64,000 bases of DNA from NCBI RefSeq assembly GCF_024741135.1, contig NZ_JANSUY010000002.1, positions 186,001-250,000 on the forward strand. The letters run 5' to 3'. The translations under genes and the position numbers were made by a program. The notes below the pieces were generated by a model. The model ran no database searches, was not told the DNA's origin, and saw only the letters and a list, made by a program, of their open reading frames with translations. The DNA comes from Aquiflexum gelatinilyticum. GTDB taxonomy: Bacteria > Bacteroidota > Bacteroidia > Cytophagales > Cyclobacteriaceae. Shown here in pieces: positions 9,100-17,380 of the stretch (the stretch's first letter is position 1; each line of letters starts with the position of its first letter).

Positions 9100-10032
9100 T
9101 CATTTAAACCGGACTACCTTTCCATAGGCTTTGGACGTCATGTGTTGAGGAATAGCTGCCGAGATTTCATGGTATAGCAATTCCACCAGTTTCTTTTTCA
9201 AAAAACTCCTAGTCAGCACGATACTTACCTCCCTCACGGGCGTCTCATCACTGAATGACCTCAGGCGGGATTTTTCTTCTTCATTTAGGGAAGCTGTGGC
9301 CAATTCCGGCAACAGCGTGATACCGGTATATTGGTTGACCATGTTCTTCAGCCCTTCGAGGGAACCGCTTTCATAATGGAAATTCATTCTTTCGAATTTG
9401 GTCTGACTGCAGAGATTCAATACTTGGTCTCTAAAACAATGGCCCTGCTGTAGCATCCACATGTCATCTGTTTCAAGGTCTTTGACCAATAGTTTTTCCT
9501 TGGATAGCAAAGGATGGCCCTTTGACAGGTATGCAAAAAACTTTTCGTAAAACATCGGCTTTTCCACAATCCCGCTTTCATCCAAAGGAGTGGCCACAAT
9601 CCCGAGATCGAGTTCATCATTTTTCAATTTTCTGATGATTTCCTCCGTTATCGTTTCTTCTACCTGAAGCTTTACATGGGGATATTTTTCAAGAAATGAC
9701 CTGATAAATCGGTGGAGTAGGTACGGTGCCAAAGTGGGAATTATCCCCAATTTGATCACACCGCTGATGTCGCCTTTGAGTTGGGAAACAAGCTCAAAGA
9801 TCCCTTTACTTTCGGAAACGACCCTTTTGGCCTGTTCAATGATCTGTGTTCCGATTTCCGTAGGAATCACCGGCATTTTGGAACGGTCAAATAATATTAC
9901 TTCAAGTTCCTTCTCCAACTTACTTACTTGCGCACTCAAGGTAGGCTGTGTCACGAAGCAGGACTCCGCCGCATGTCCAAAATGCCTGTGTTTGTCCACA
10001 GCAATGATATATTCAAGTTGTTGTATAGTCAT
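9100..10032 (-). CDS. oxyR: LysR-family peroxide sensor OxyR
   Basis: 310 residues. The N-terminal LysR helix-turn-helix (residues 1-60, HFGHAAESCFVTQPTLSAQV) is followed by a substrate-binding-like domain. The two redox cysteines of OxyR are present and even keep the E. coli numbers: Cys199 and Cys208 in GHCFRDQVLNLC. By family knowledge they form a disulfide on contact with hydrogen peroxide and switch on catalase and peroxiredoxin genes. None of those targets is adjacent here. It stands alone on the minus strand, with 134 bases to the stop of the permease gene upstream. Confidence 0.93.
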   Translation of the reverse strand: MTIQQLEYIIAVDKHRHFGHAAESCFVTQPTLSAQVSKLEKELEVILFDRSKMPVIPTEIGTQIIEQAKRVVSESKGIFELVSQLKGDISGVIKLGIIPTLAPYLLHRFIRSFLEKYPHVKLQVEETITEEIIRKLKNDELDLGIVATPLDESGIVEKPMFYEKFFAYLSKGHPLLSKEKLLVKDLETDDMWMLQQGHCFRDQVLNLCSQTKFERMNFHYESGSLEGLKNMVNQYTGITLLPELATASLNEEEKSRLRSFSDETPVREVSIVLTRSFLKKKLVELLYHEISAAIPQHMTSKAYGKVVRFK

Positions 10033-10166
10033 ATAGGGAGTTATATGGAGATAATATGTGAATCCAAAAAAGCACTTTCTGGTTCGGAATTAAAGTGAAA
10101 TTCTTTTTCTTTTGATTTTAATTGAAAAATGAAAGAATTAAAAAGGAATTTCCCATCATAGGAAAT

Positions 10167-11165
10167 TTAAACTCCCGAATAGACAATCAGCCCCAACCCA
10201 ATCACAAACAACAAAAACATTCCTGCAATCAGGTTGCCCGTACCTTTGGGTGCTTTTTTGAATTCCTTCCAAATAAATACTCCCCAAAAAGCGGCGACCA
10301 TCGTAGCCCCCTGACCCAAACCGTAGGAAATGGCAGGACCTGCTTTTTCTGCTGCGATGATGCTAAATGACATTCCCACACACCAAATTATCCCACCCAT
10401 GATTCCAAAAAGGTGCACGGGAAGCTTGCCGGCAAAATAATTCGGTGCTTTTAATGCGGGTCCTTCGATGGGTTTTTTCATCAGGAAAGTATTGAACATA
10501 AAATTGCTCAGCAGGATCCCTATCGAAAAGACAAATACTGCACCATAGGGGGTAAATTTCCCGCCTTCAGGAGTGGAGAAGTCAAGCGACATGGATTGTG
10601 CCACAAAGAAGTAAAAGAAAGACATCAAAAATCCACCTACCAAAGCCAAAACCAATCCTACTTTGGGGTTTTTTTGGTTGGTCGAGGCGAGCTTCCGGTA
10701 GGCCATCGCATCCAATACTATGGCCACTACCACCAAAGCCACCCCTGAAAAGAGCATGACAGGATCTCCCTGCTGGTTGGAAACATAATTGACGATGACG
10801 CCCAAAACCAAGGCGAGTCCGATGCCGACAGGAAATGCCACCGACATACCGGCATAGGCAATTGCGGCCACGATGAGGATGTTGGCGAGATTGAAGATCA
10901 CCCCGCCGATAAAGGCAAGCGAATAACTCCTGCTGCTAGCCTGAAACAAATCTTCGGTAAATCCCCTTCCTGCCTCTCCGCTGCTTCCCAAGGTATAGCC
11001 AAAAACCAAAGAGAGGATAACAATCCCGATGACATAATCCCAATAAAACAATTCAAACCGCCATGAAGAACCGGCCAATTTTTGGGTATTGGCCCAAGAA
11101 CCCCAACAAAACATGGTGATGATACAAAAGACAACCGCTAGGGAATAAGATTCTATGATGTACAT
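10167..11165 (-). CDS. DMT-superfamily sugar/nucleoside permease (GRP/ureide permease-like)
   Basis: 332 residues with about ten hydrophobic helices. An N-terminal CWGSWANTQKL segment and repeated glycine-rich helices (GVIFNLANILIVAAIAYAG; AAFWGVFIWKEF) fit glucose/ribose uptake (GRP) or ureide permeases of the drug/metabolite transporter superfamily. It starts 8 bases after the nucleoside hydrolase stop and is the last gene of a minus-strand unit with the ADP-ribosylglycohydrolase and, further upstream, ribokinase. That setting suggests uptake of ribose or a nucleoside product across the inner membrane. The exact substrate is inference. Confidence 0.8.
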   Translation of the reverse strand: MYIIESYSLAVVFCIITMFCWGSWANTQKLAGSSWRFELFYWDYVIGIVILSLVFGYTLGSSGEAGRGFTEDLFQASSRSYSLAFIGGVIFNLANILIVAAIAYAGMSVAFPVGIGLALVLGVIVNYVSNQQGDPVMLFSGVALVVVAIVLDAMAYRKLASTNQKNPKVGLVLALVGGFLMSFFYFFVAQSMSLDFSTPEGGKFTPYGAVFVFSIGILLSNFMFNTFLMKKPIEGPALKAPNYFAGKLPVHLFGIMGGIIWCVGMSFSIIAAEKAGPAISYGLGQGATMVAAFWGVFIWKEFKKAPKGTGNLIAGMFLLFVIGLGLIVYSGV

Positions 11166-11173
11166 GGGAAGGA

Positions 11174-12202
11174 TTATTTTGGATTGACGATTTGGTAATC
11201 GATAAAGGATTGGTAAAAATCATCCATGACAGCATCACGGTCAAAATTCTCCCAAAGGACTATTTTCCTAGAGTTTTCGGGCCTTTCTACCCATTGGTTT
11301 TCAATCAGGATCGGGCATGAAATCTCTCTTTTTTCTCCCCAAACAGGATTTTTCAAAATCGCTGCCGCGACCATGTCAAATAAAGCACGCGAAGGTGGAT
11401 CGCCATGGTATTCGATATGCTCAAACAAGTTGACCGCATAGTCCCCAAAATTGTGAAACTCTCCCCCATGCCGGCCAACAATCGGAGTTTCTATCTGTGG
11501 TCCCAAACCGGGCATGCGGCTGTTGATTTCAGCTTGGGTGACCTTGACCGCATCTGTTCCTGAAGGTTCACCATAACGGACAGTGACCATTTCAAAGGGA
11601 ACCTGCGTATTCAACACATAATTCATAGACACGGTATCGTTGTCCTGATTGTATTCGCCGGGTTGTGGATAATTGGATCCCAACCAAACCACCCTCATTT
11701 TGGAGGCAATGGATGGGTCTTTTTCCAAAGCCAAAGCGACATTGGTCAACTTCCCAACAGCAAGTAGGATGAGTTCTTCCGGATTGTCGTCATTTGCCTG
11801 TTCGATGATGAAATCCACCGCCTCCTGACCATCAAAATTCCCGCTTGCGACGGTACCCTGGATCTCGGCAAAAGATCCATTGGCCCCTTTGAATAAAGGA
11901 ATCTTTTCATAACTGAGACCAAGTTGCATGATCCTTTTTGCCTCCTCATAATGTCCGTTGATATCCCCGCCGCTTTTGGTCGCATTGACAGTGACGCCTT
12001 CAAGATCAAAAGTCTCCCCGTTGAGCAAAAGGTAAATCAGGGCAAACTGGTCATCCAACTCATTGTTTGCATCTGTGTCATAAATGAGCCGCACTTTATT
12101 TTCAACAGGTAAAACTTCCTCTTCGGTTGTATCTTCTACTTTTCCGGTACAGGAAAAAAGCAGAACCATCAGATAAAGGAAAATGGGGAAAGTCTTTTTC
12201 AT
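11174..12202 (-). CDS. nucleoside hydrolase lipoprotein
   Basis: 342 residues from the ATG at 12202 (MKKTFPIFLYLMVLLFSC). The lipobox Cys marks it as an exported lipoprotein; the longer frame to 12283 lies inside the preceding gene. The mature part opens with the calcium-binding aspartate cluster DTDANNELDDQ typical of inosine-uridine preferring nucleoside hydrolases, which split N-ribosidic bonds to base plus ribose. Later blocks (LLAVGKLTNVALAL, VWLGSN, MNYVLNT, FDMVAAA) match the family. It lies 10 bases after the ADP-ribosylglycohydrolase gene and 8 before the permease. Periplasmic location fits release of ribose for import. Confidence 0.9.
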   Translation of the reverse strand: MKKTFPIFLYLMVLLFSCTGKVEDTTEEEVLPVENKVRLIYDTDANNELDDQFALIYLLLNGETFDLEGVTVNATKSGGDINGHYEEAKRIMQLGLSYEKIPLFKGANGSFAEIQGTVASGNFDGQEAVDFIIEQANDDNPEELILLAVGKLTNVALALEKDPSIASKMRVVWLGSNYPQPGEYNQDNDTVSMNYVLNTQVPFEMVTVRYGEPSGTDAVKVTQAEINSRMPGLGPQIETPIVGRHGGEFHNFGDYAVNLFEHIEYHGDPPSRALFDMVAAAILKNPVWGEKREISCPILIENQWVERPENSRKIVLWENFDRDAVMDDFYQSFIDYQIVNPK

Positions 12203-12212
12203 AATTTTGGGT

Positions 12213-13796
12213 TTAATAGTTTTTATTGCCCGGATCAACAGAGGAATAGTGGATGGCCTCGTTGACATTGACACGGTATCCACTAGGGATGTCGAGGGCT
12301 ACAAGTCTGACAGCATGGTCTCCTTCCTTCAGGTCATAATTCCAAAAAATCTCATGCTTCCTGCTTTGGAAGCTTGTGGACATTTTGACCTTTTCCATCA
12401 GCAAGTTATCCACATAGACCTCCAACTCCAAGACTGCGTCAGGAAGTGAGGCATCTTTGACCGCCTCTCCGGTCAGTACAAATCCATTTCCTGTGGTTGC
12501 AAATTCAACAATGGAGTTTTGTTGGTTCAGAGGCTTAAAGATGGAAGCCCTTTTGGTGGGATAAATTCCTTCAAAACCAATTTCCAGAGGTTTGGTAACG
12601 GGCTTTTGGTATTTGATGGTAATGCCGTCGGCAGTTTCTTCGCCTCCGTTTCTTTTGACCATTTGGATCGCATGATCCATACCGACCTCATATACTTTGT
12701 TGAGAGACATGGTGGTATACTTGAAATTCATGTTTTCCACTTTGTCGATTCCCTGTTTCCAATAATCGGGAATATTGCTGTATCCGATCATGGTTCCCAA
12801 AATCCCTCCTGCATTGGCCGGATTACAGTCTGAATCATAGCCACAGCGGGTGCTGATGTCAATGGTTTTGCCATAATCACCATCACCATATAAAAGCCCG
12901 ATGACAATGTAGGCGGCATTGATTTTGGCATCAATGTTAAAAGCTTTGAAAACCCCATCAGGACAGCCTTTTTCTTTGGTCCATTTCTTTTGGGCTTCAA
13001 ACCAAGTCTGCTTCCAATCCTCAGGATATTGCTTGTGCCAACGGATAATGTCAGCAATACATTGGTGAAATTCACTTTCCGCCGGAATGGTCTTCAGGGC
13101 TTCCTCCACCACAAATTCCATATCATCGTGGACAAAGGCTAAGGCATACATCGAAGCCACATAAATCCCGCCATAGACACCGTCCCCATAATTCATGATA
13201 TGGCCTATCCGGTCACCGACGTTTGCGGCAGCATTGACCATTCCCGGCGCCATCAATCCGGCGAAATCTGCTTCGATCTGAAAATCGATGTCATCGGAAT
13301 GTGGGTTGTTTTTCCAATACCCGGAAGCCGGAGGCATCATGCCGTTGAGGATATTGTAGCGGGCGGCTTGGTTGGCATGCCAAAGCTGGTATTCCGCATT
13401 GGCAAAGGCAAAGGCGTGTAGGGAATCTGCAGCGTCCAAACCGTGTTTTTCAAAGATATCCACAAAAGTCAGGTCCATGTAAACATCGTCATATAGGCCT
13501 GGAGAGTTTTCGTACCACCACAGCATCTGGTTTTCATCCCAAGGAATGGGAACATGGTCGCCTATCATGGTGCCGTTGAACCGGAATTCTGTTGGTCCGC
13601 CATAAGTACAGCCGATCACCTGACCTGCCCATCCTCCTTTGATTTTATCCTGAAGTTTTTCTTTACTGATGGCAATGGTAGCGCCTTCTTCATAAGTAGC
13701 AGGAGCTTCCACTTCGGTTACAGTTTCCTTTTGACAAGAAAAAAAGACCAATCCAAAAAGGACAGGGGCAAAAGTTATCCACAATTTGGTTTTCAT
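12213..13796 (-). CDS. ADP-ribosylglycohydrolase family lipoprotein
   Basis: 527 residues. The signal peptide ends in the lipobox FFSC. The ADP-ribosylglycohydrolase fold follows, with GGWAGQVIGCTYGGPTEF near the start, an acidic metal site YDDVYMD, and a C-terminal CGYDSDCNPANAGGILG that corresponds to the family's second metal-binding loop. About 130 extra residues at the C-terminus look like a beta-sandwich (LTGEAVKDASL ... LEVYVDNLLMEKV). Family members cleave ADP-ribose or related N/O-ribosides. Here the neighbours are a nucleoside hydrolase, a permease and ribokinase, so a catabolic role on an extracellular ribosyl compound is likelier than protein demodification. The substrate is unproven. 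Confidence 0.87.
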   Translation of the reverse strand: MKTKLWITFAPVLFGLVFFSCQKETVTEVEAPATYEEGATIAISKEKLQDKIKGGWAGQVIGCTYGGPTEFRFNGTMIGDHVPIPWDENQMLWWYENSPGLYDDVYMDLTFVDIFEKHGLDAADSLHAFAFANAEYQLWHANQAARYNILNGMMPPASGYWKNNPHSDDIDFQIEADFAGLMAPGMVNAAANVGDRIGHIMNYGDGVYGGIYVASMYALAFVHDDMEFVVEEALKTIPAESEFHQCIADIIRWHKQYPEDWKQTWFEAQKKWTKEKGCPDGVFKAFNIDAKINAAYIVIGLLYGDGDYGKTIDISTRCGYDSDCNPANAGGILGTMIGYSNIPDYWKQGIDKVENMNFKYTTMSLNKVYEVGMDHAIQMVKRNGGEETADGITIKYQKPVTKPLEIGFEGIYPTKRASIFKPLNQQNSIVEFATTGNGFVLTGEAVKDASLPDAVLELEVYVDNLLMEKVKMSTSFQSRKHEIFWNYDLKEGDHAVRLVALDIPSGYRVNVNEAIHYSSVDPGNKNY

Positions 13797-13933
13797 AGGG
13801 TTAGGGGGGTTGGAAGGGTTGTCAGATTTGCGTTGTCGGGTTGTAGGGTTGTAATGGTTATAATGGTTGTAGTTGTTGTAATGGTTGTAATGGTTGTCGG
13901 GTTATCTGCTGCGCGTTGTCGGGTTGAGGATTT
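13797..13933. repeat. tandem TTGTAATGG / TTGTCGGG-type microsatellite
   Basis: From 13806 to about 13926 the plus strand is built from short GT-rich units (variants of GGTTGTAAT, GGTTGTCG and GCTGCGCGTTGTCGGG). The same units recur at 22283-22600. It separates rbsK from the ADP-ribosylglycohydrolase gene and has no coding character. Confidence 0.75.
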
Positions 13934-14009
13934 CGTCATTCTGAACCGAAGCCTGCGAAGGTGAAGAATCTCCCTTAGCTGAGACTCTTCACTACGTTCA
14001 GAGTGACGT
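13934..14009. repeat. 76-bp palindromic intergenic element
   Basis: The ends are inverted (CGTCATTCTGAAC at 13934-13946; GTTCAGAGTGACG at 13996-14008). Inner arms AAGAATCTC and GAGACTCTT also pair. A partial relative of the left arm occurs near 20712-20750. It resembles dispersed REP-type palindromes seen between genes in many bacteria. Confidence 0.7.
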
Positions 14010-14038
14010 CCGATTTCTCGTCTCTCGCTTCTCGTTTC

Positions 14039-14947
14039 TCAAAGTTCTTCCAAATACGGTATCGACGTCTGCGCACCAAATCTCTGCACGGAGAGTGTGG
14101 CGGCCTTCAAAGCAAATACAACTGCATCTTGGATGTTTTTCCCGGTTCCCAAGGCTACAGCCAATGCGCCACAAAAAGTATCCCCGGCTGCAGTGGTGTC
14201 GATTGCCTCCACTGTTGTAGTCGGTATAATTCCCTGAAAGCTATCGGTAAACAAAAAAGCTCCAAGAGCACCCATCGTAATGATGATTCTTTGGACTCCC
14301 ATGTTGCGCAATCTGGAGGCCGCCTGATAAGCAGAGGCTTCGCCGATGACTTTGATCCCTGTCAAGAACTCGGCTTCGGTTTCATTTGGAACTATAAGGT
14401 ATAGAAAGCGAAACAAGCTTTCAGGCAAATCCATTGCAGGCGCTGGGTTGAGGATTACCCTTTTACCCAAGCCATAGGCTTTTTGGCATGCTTCCACCAC
14501 AACAGGTAATTTGATTTCTAGCTGAACAAGAATGATATCTGCCTGCTGAAAAGCTTTGGACGCACTTGAAATTTCGGCTTCCGAAAGTGTATGATTTGCT
14601 CCTGGAGCGACGATAATGGTGTTTTCGCCAGAGTTATCCACAGTAATCAATGCCACACCGGAAGGTTGATCGGGATTTTGTGTTATGAGTGAGGTATCTA
14701 TTCCCTCTCTTTTGAAGTTCTCTAAATTCCGGTCTCCAAAAAGATCTTTTCCCAATTGGGTAATGAAGCAGACATCACCTCCAAGTCTTGCAGCAGCCAC
14801 TGCTTGGTTGGCACCTTTTCCACCGGGAATCAATGAAAATTCTCCTCCCATTATAGTTTCACCGGGAACAGGAAAATGATCGGTTCGGATCACCATGTCC
14901 ATATTGGCTGATCCGATGACGAGTATTTTGGGTTTTTTTTTGTCCAT
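14039..14947 (-). CDS. rbsK: ribokinase
   Basis: 302 residues, the usual ribokinase length. PfkB-family signatures are present: an N-terminal GSANMDMVIRTDHFPVPGET, the glycine pair in GGKGANQAVAAARLGG, and a C-terminal DTTAAGDTFCGALAVAL with the catalytic Asp. The ATG at 14947 follows AAGGTG, a fair ribosome-binding site; a GTG one codon earlier is possible. Ribokinase phosphorylates ribose to ribose 5-phosphate in the cytoplasm. It is upstream of, and in the same direction as, the ADP-ribosylglycohydrolase, nucleoside hydrolase and permease genes, separated from them by 242 bases of repeats. Confidence 0.95.
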   Translation of the reverse strand: MDKKKPKILVIGSANMDMVIRTDHFPVPGETIMGGEFSLIPGGKGANQAVAAARLGGDVCFITQLGKDLFGDRNLENFKREGIDTSLITQNPDQPSGVALITVDNSGENTIIVAPGANHTLSEAEISSASKAFQQADIILVQLEIKLPVVVEACQKAYGLGKRVILNPAPAMDLPESLFRFLYLIVPNETEAEFLTGIKVIGEASAYQAASRLRNMGVQRIIITMGALGAFLFTDSFQGIIPTTTVEAIDTTAAGDTFCGALAVALGTGKNIQDAVVFALKAATLSVQRFGAQTSIPYLEEL

Positions 14948-15139
14948 CACCTTACAAATAAGAAAACATGGCTTTCATCAAACTAACCTATTCCAAGACT
15001 GAATTATAGTAGTTTAAACTTTTATGAAAGCCCGATTTAAAGTAATATTATATTGTGCTTATCTAAAAATAGCAATTTACCCTGAGATAATCCAAATTTA
15101 CCTTGAAGGGGTATTTATTAACAATAAACCCAAAAGAAA

Positions 15140-16447
15140 ATGAAAAAAAACTTTCCCCAAATTTCCAGGAGGAAATTTTTAGGAGCCTCACTTCTGAGCG
15201 CTGCAGGCCTTTCTTTTTTGCCAGGAATCAGCATTGCCTCTAATCAAATCCAATCCGGCGACATCCATCAGATTCGATTGGGATTTATTGGCGTCGGGCG
15301 TCAGTCTATGGGAATACTGAATGGCATGATGCGCATTCCCGGGGTGGAAATAATGGCTTGTGCGGATGTATATGAAATCAAAAGAGAAAGATTCAAACTC
15401 AGGGTCAATAAGATCAGCGGGGAATTAGGCAAAACGCCTCCCCAAATTGATGTATACTCTAATTATAAAGACTTATTGGCTAGAAGCGATATCGATGCTG
15501 TTGTCATTGCCTCCCCTGATCATTGGCATGCCCTCATGGCGATTGATGCCTGCAAAGCCGGAAAAGATATTTACCTCGAAAAACCGCTTACCCTCACCAT
15601 TCATGAAGGTCAGGAATTGGTCAAAGCAGTTAGGTCCAATGGTACTGTTCTAGCCGTCGGGAGTCAACAGCGCTCGGATGTCAACTTCCAACATGCTGCC
15701 CGTATGGTATTGAAAGGAAGAATCGGAAAGGTGAAACAGGTGCTCGTCCATGTCGGCCAACCGGAACACCCTGTTCCCTATGACCTTGAAAAACAAGAAA
15801 TACCTGCAGGTTTGGATTGGAAAACATGGCTGGGTCCTTTGCCTGAACTCCATTACAATGAAAAGCTCAATCCACCCATTTCACTCGAACCTGAACAAAA
15901 TGAAAAGCTTTGGGGCGCGTGGCGATCTTACAAAGAAACCGGCGGAGGGTATATGACCGATTGGGGCGCGCATATGTTTGACATTGCTCAATGGGGCTTG
16001 GGTATGGACAGAAGCGGTCCTGTCAAAGTCGTTCCGGCCAAAGACGGAAAACCATTGACTTACCATTATGCCAACGGAGTAGAAATGGTCGTCGGGCCTT
16101 TTGACGGCAACAGGCAAGGCGTTCAGTTTATTGGCGAGGAGGGTTGGATCAAGGTTTCAAGGGGCAATTTTGATTCCTCTGACAAAAGTCTCAAGCCCAC
16201 CATGGAGTTGCCCAAATTGGGTTATCCACCGCATTATTGGGATTTTATAGATTCAGTCATCAAGAGAAAAGATCCGATCGTCCCTGTAGAAGTCGGCCAC
16301 AGCACCTGTGTCGTCTGTACGATCGGCAACATTGCTGCCGAATTGGGTCGTCCCTTGGATTGGGATCCAAAAAGCCAGACTTTTCCACATGATCCTGAAG
16401 CCAACGACAAAATGCATTACAATTACGAAAACGGATATAAACTTTAA
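15140..16447 (+). CDS. Tat-exported Gfo/Idh/MocA family oxidoreductase
   Basis: 435 residues. The N-terminus carries a twin-arginine signal (SRRKFLGASLLSAAG). The NAD(P)-binding Rossmann domain follows with IRLGFIGVGRQSMGI. The family's EKPLTL motif lies in GKDIYLEKPLTL, and a GGGYMTDWGAHMFDIAQWG block is typical of periplasmic Bacteroidota members. Such enzymes act on sugars or inositols; exported members probably fold with their cofactor before Tat transport. It is 12 bases before the sugar isomerase gene. The substrate is unknown. Confidence 0.9.
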   Translation: MKKNFPQISRRKFLGASLLSAAGLSFLPGISIASNQIQSGDIHQIRLGFIGVGRQSMGILNGMMRIPGVEIMACADVYEIKRERFKLRVNKISGELGKTPPQIDVYSNYKDLLARSDIDAVVIASPDHWHALMAIDACKAGKDIYLEKPLTLTIHEGQELVKAVRSNGTVLAVGSQQRSDVNFQHAARMVLKGRIGKVKQVLVHVGQPEHPVPYDLEKQEIPAGLDWKTWLGPLPELHYNEKLNPPISLEPEQNEKLWGAWRSYKETGGGYMTDWGAHMFDIAQWGLGMDRSGPVKVVPAKDGKPLTYHYANGVEMVVGPFDGNRQGVQFIGEEGWIKVSRGNFDSSDKSLKPTMELPKLGYPPHYWDFIDSVIKRKDPIVPVEVGHSTCVVCTIGNIAAELGRPLDWDPKSQTFPHDPEANDKMHYNYENGYKL

Positions 16448-16459
16448 ACCCATCATATC

Positions 16460-17320
16460 ATGAATAAAAGAAGAGATTTCTTAAAAATATCAGGCGCGTT
16501 GGCATTGGGAAGTATCCTTGCCCCCAAGGATTTATTTGCTGCACCGTTTGCCAAAAAGCCAATAGGACTGCAGTTATATTCTGTACGAAAGGCCATGACC
16601 GATGATCCTCAGGGCACTTTACGCCTTGTATCTTCTATTGGATACAGACACCTTGAAAATGCGAGTTACAAAGATGGATTGATTTACGGAATGGAACCGC
16701 TGTTTTACAGAAAGTACATTGAAGATTTGGGAATGAAACTGCAAAGTGCCCATGTTGGCGGACCGCAATATGATCCTGCCAAGAAGCAGGAAGCTTTGGA
16801 TTGGTGGAAAAAAGCTGCCGATGACCATAAAAAGATGGGCGCCAAATACCTCATCAAACCTTCTATGCCTATCCCGAAGACTTTGGCAGAATTGGACGTG
16901 TGGTGTGACTATTACAACGCTATAGGGGACGTGGCCAAAAGATCAGGGATGATGTTTGGTTTTCATAACCACTCCCGAGAATTTGAAAAAATAGAAGGAA
17001 CCATCATGATGGATCACATGATCAAAAATACCGATCCAAAGCTTGTCTGCTTTGAACTTGATGTGTATTGGTCCCAAAAAGGTGGCTATCCGGCTGTGGA
17101 TTACCTCAATAAATATGCGGGAAGGTTTCCTCTTCTCCATATCAAAGATGAAGAAGAAATCGGGGCAAGCGGAACCATGGATTTCAAACCCATCTTTGAG
17201 GCTGCCTATGCCCAAGGAATGAAGGATTTCTATGTTGAGGTTGAAAAGTACAATTATGAGCCTATCGAAAGTGTCCAAAAAAGCTTTGAATACCTCAACA
17301 AGGCGGCATATGTAAAATAA
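16460..17320 (+). CDS. Tat-exported sugar phosphate isomerase/epimerase
   Basis: 286 residues with a twin-arginine signal at the start (KRRDFLKISGALALGSILAP). The TIM-barrel follows with xylose-isomerase-like features: IGLQLYSVRKAM, a metal-ligand region MFGFHNHSREFEK, FELDVYWSQKGG, and LLHIKDEEE. It is the second gene of a two-gene unit with the oxidoreductase, a pairing common in Bacteroidota sugar-modification loci. Both proteins carry Tat signals, so they probably act together in the periplasm. A terminator follows at once. Confidence 0.88.
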   Translation: MNKRRDFLKISGALALGSILAPKDLFAAPFAKKPIGLQLYSVRKAMTDDPQGTLRLVSSIGYRHLENASYKDGLIYGMEPLFYRKYIEDLGMKLQSAHVGGPQYDPAKKQEALDWWKKAADDHKKMGAKYLIKPSMPIPKTLAELDVWCDYYNAIGDVAKRSGMMFGFHNHSREFEKIEGTIMMDHMIKNTDPKLVCFELDVYWSQKGGYPAVDYLNKYAGRFPLLHIKDEEEIGASGTMDFKPIFEAAYAQGMKDFYVEVEKYNYEPIESVQKSFEYLNKAAYVK

Positions 17321-17327
17321 GCTAGTC

Positions 17328-17367
17328 AAAAGGCCTGCCCATTCTTCGATTGGAGAGGCCTTTTTTT
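17328..17367 (+). terminator. intrinsic terminator after the sugar isomerase gene
   Basis: An 8-bp stem AAAAGGCC / GGCCTTTT with a 21-base loop is followed by a T run, starting 7 bases after the stop. Confidence 0.75.
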
Positions 17368-17380
17368 AAATCCCAAACCT

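Noticed and set aside
13760-13790. Isolated TTATCCACA (DnaA-box) matches inside or near genes, for example near 9086, 13772, 23724 and 25361
   Set aside because: They are single and scattered, so they are likely chance or codon-driven. Only the cluster at 59221-59691 was kept.
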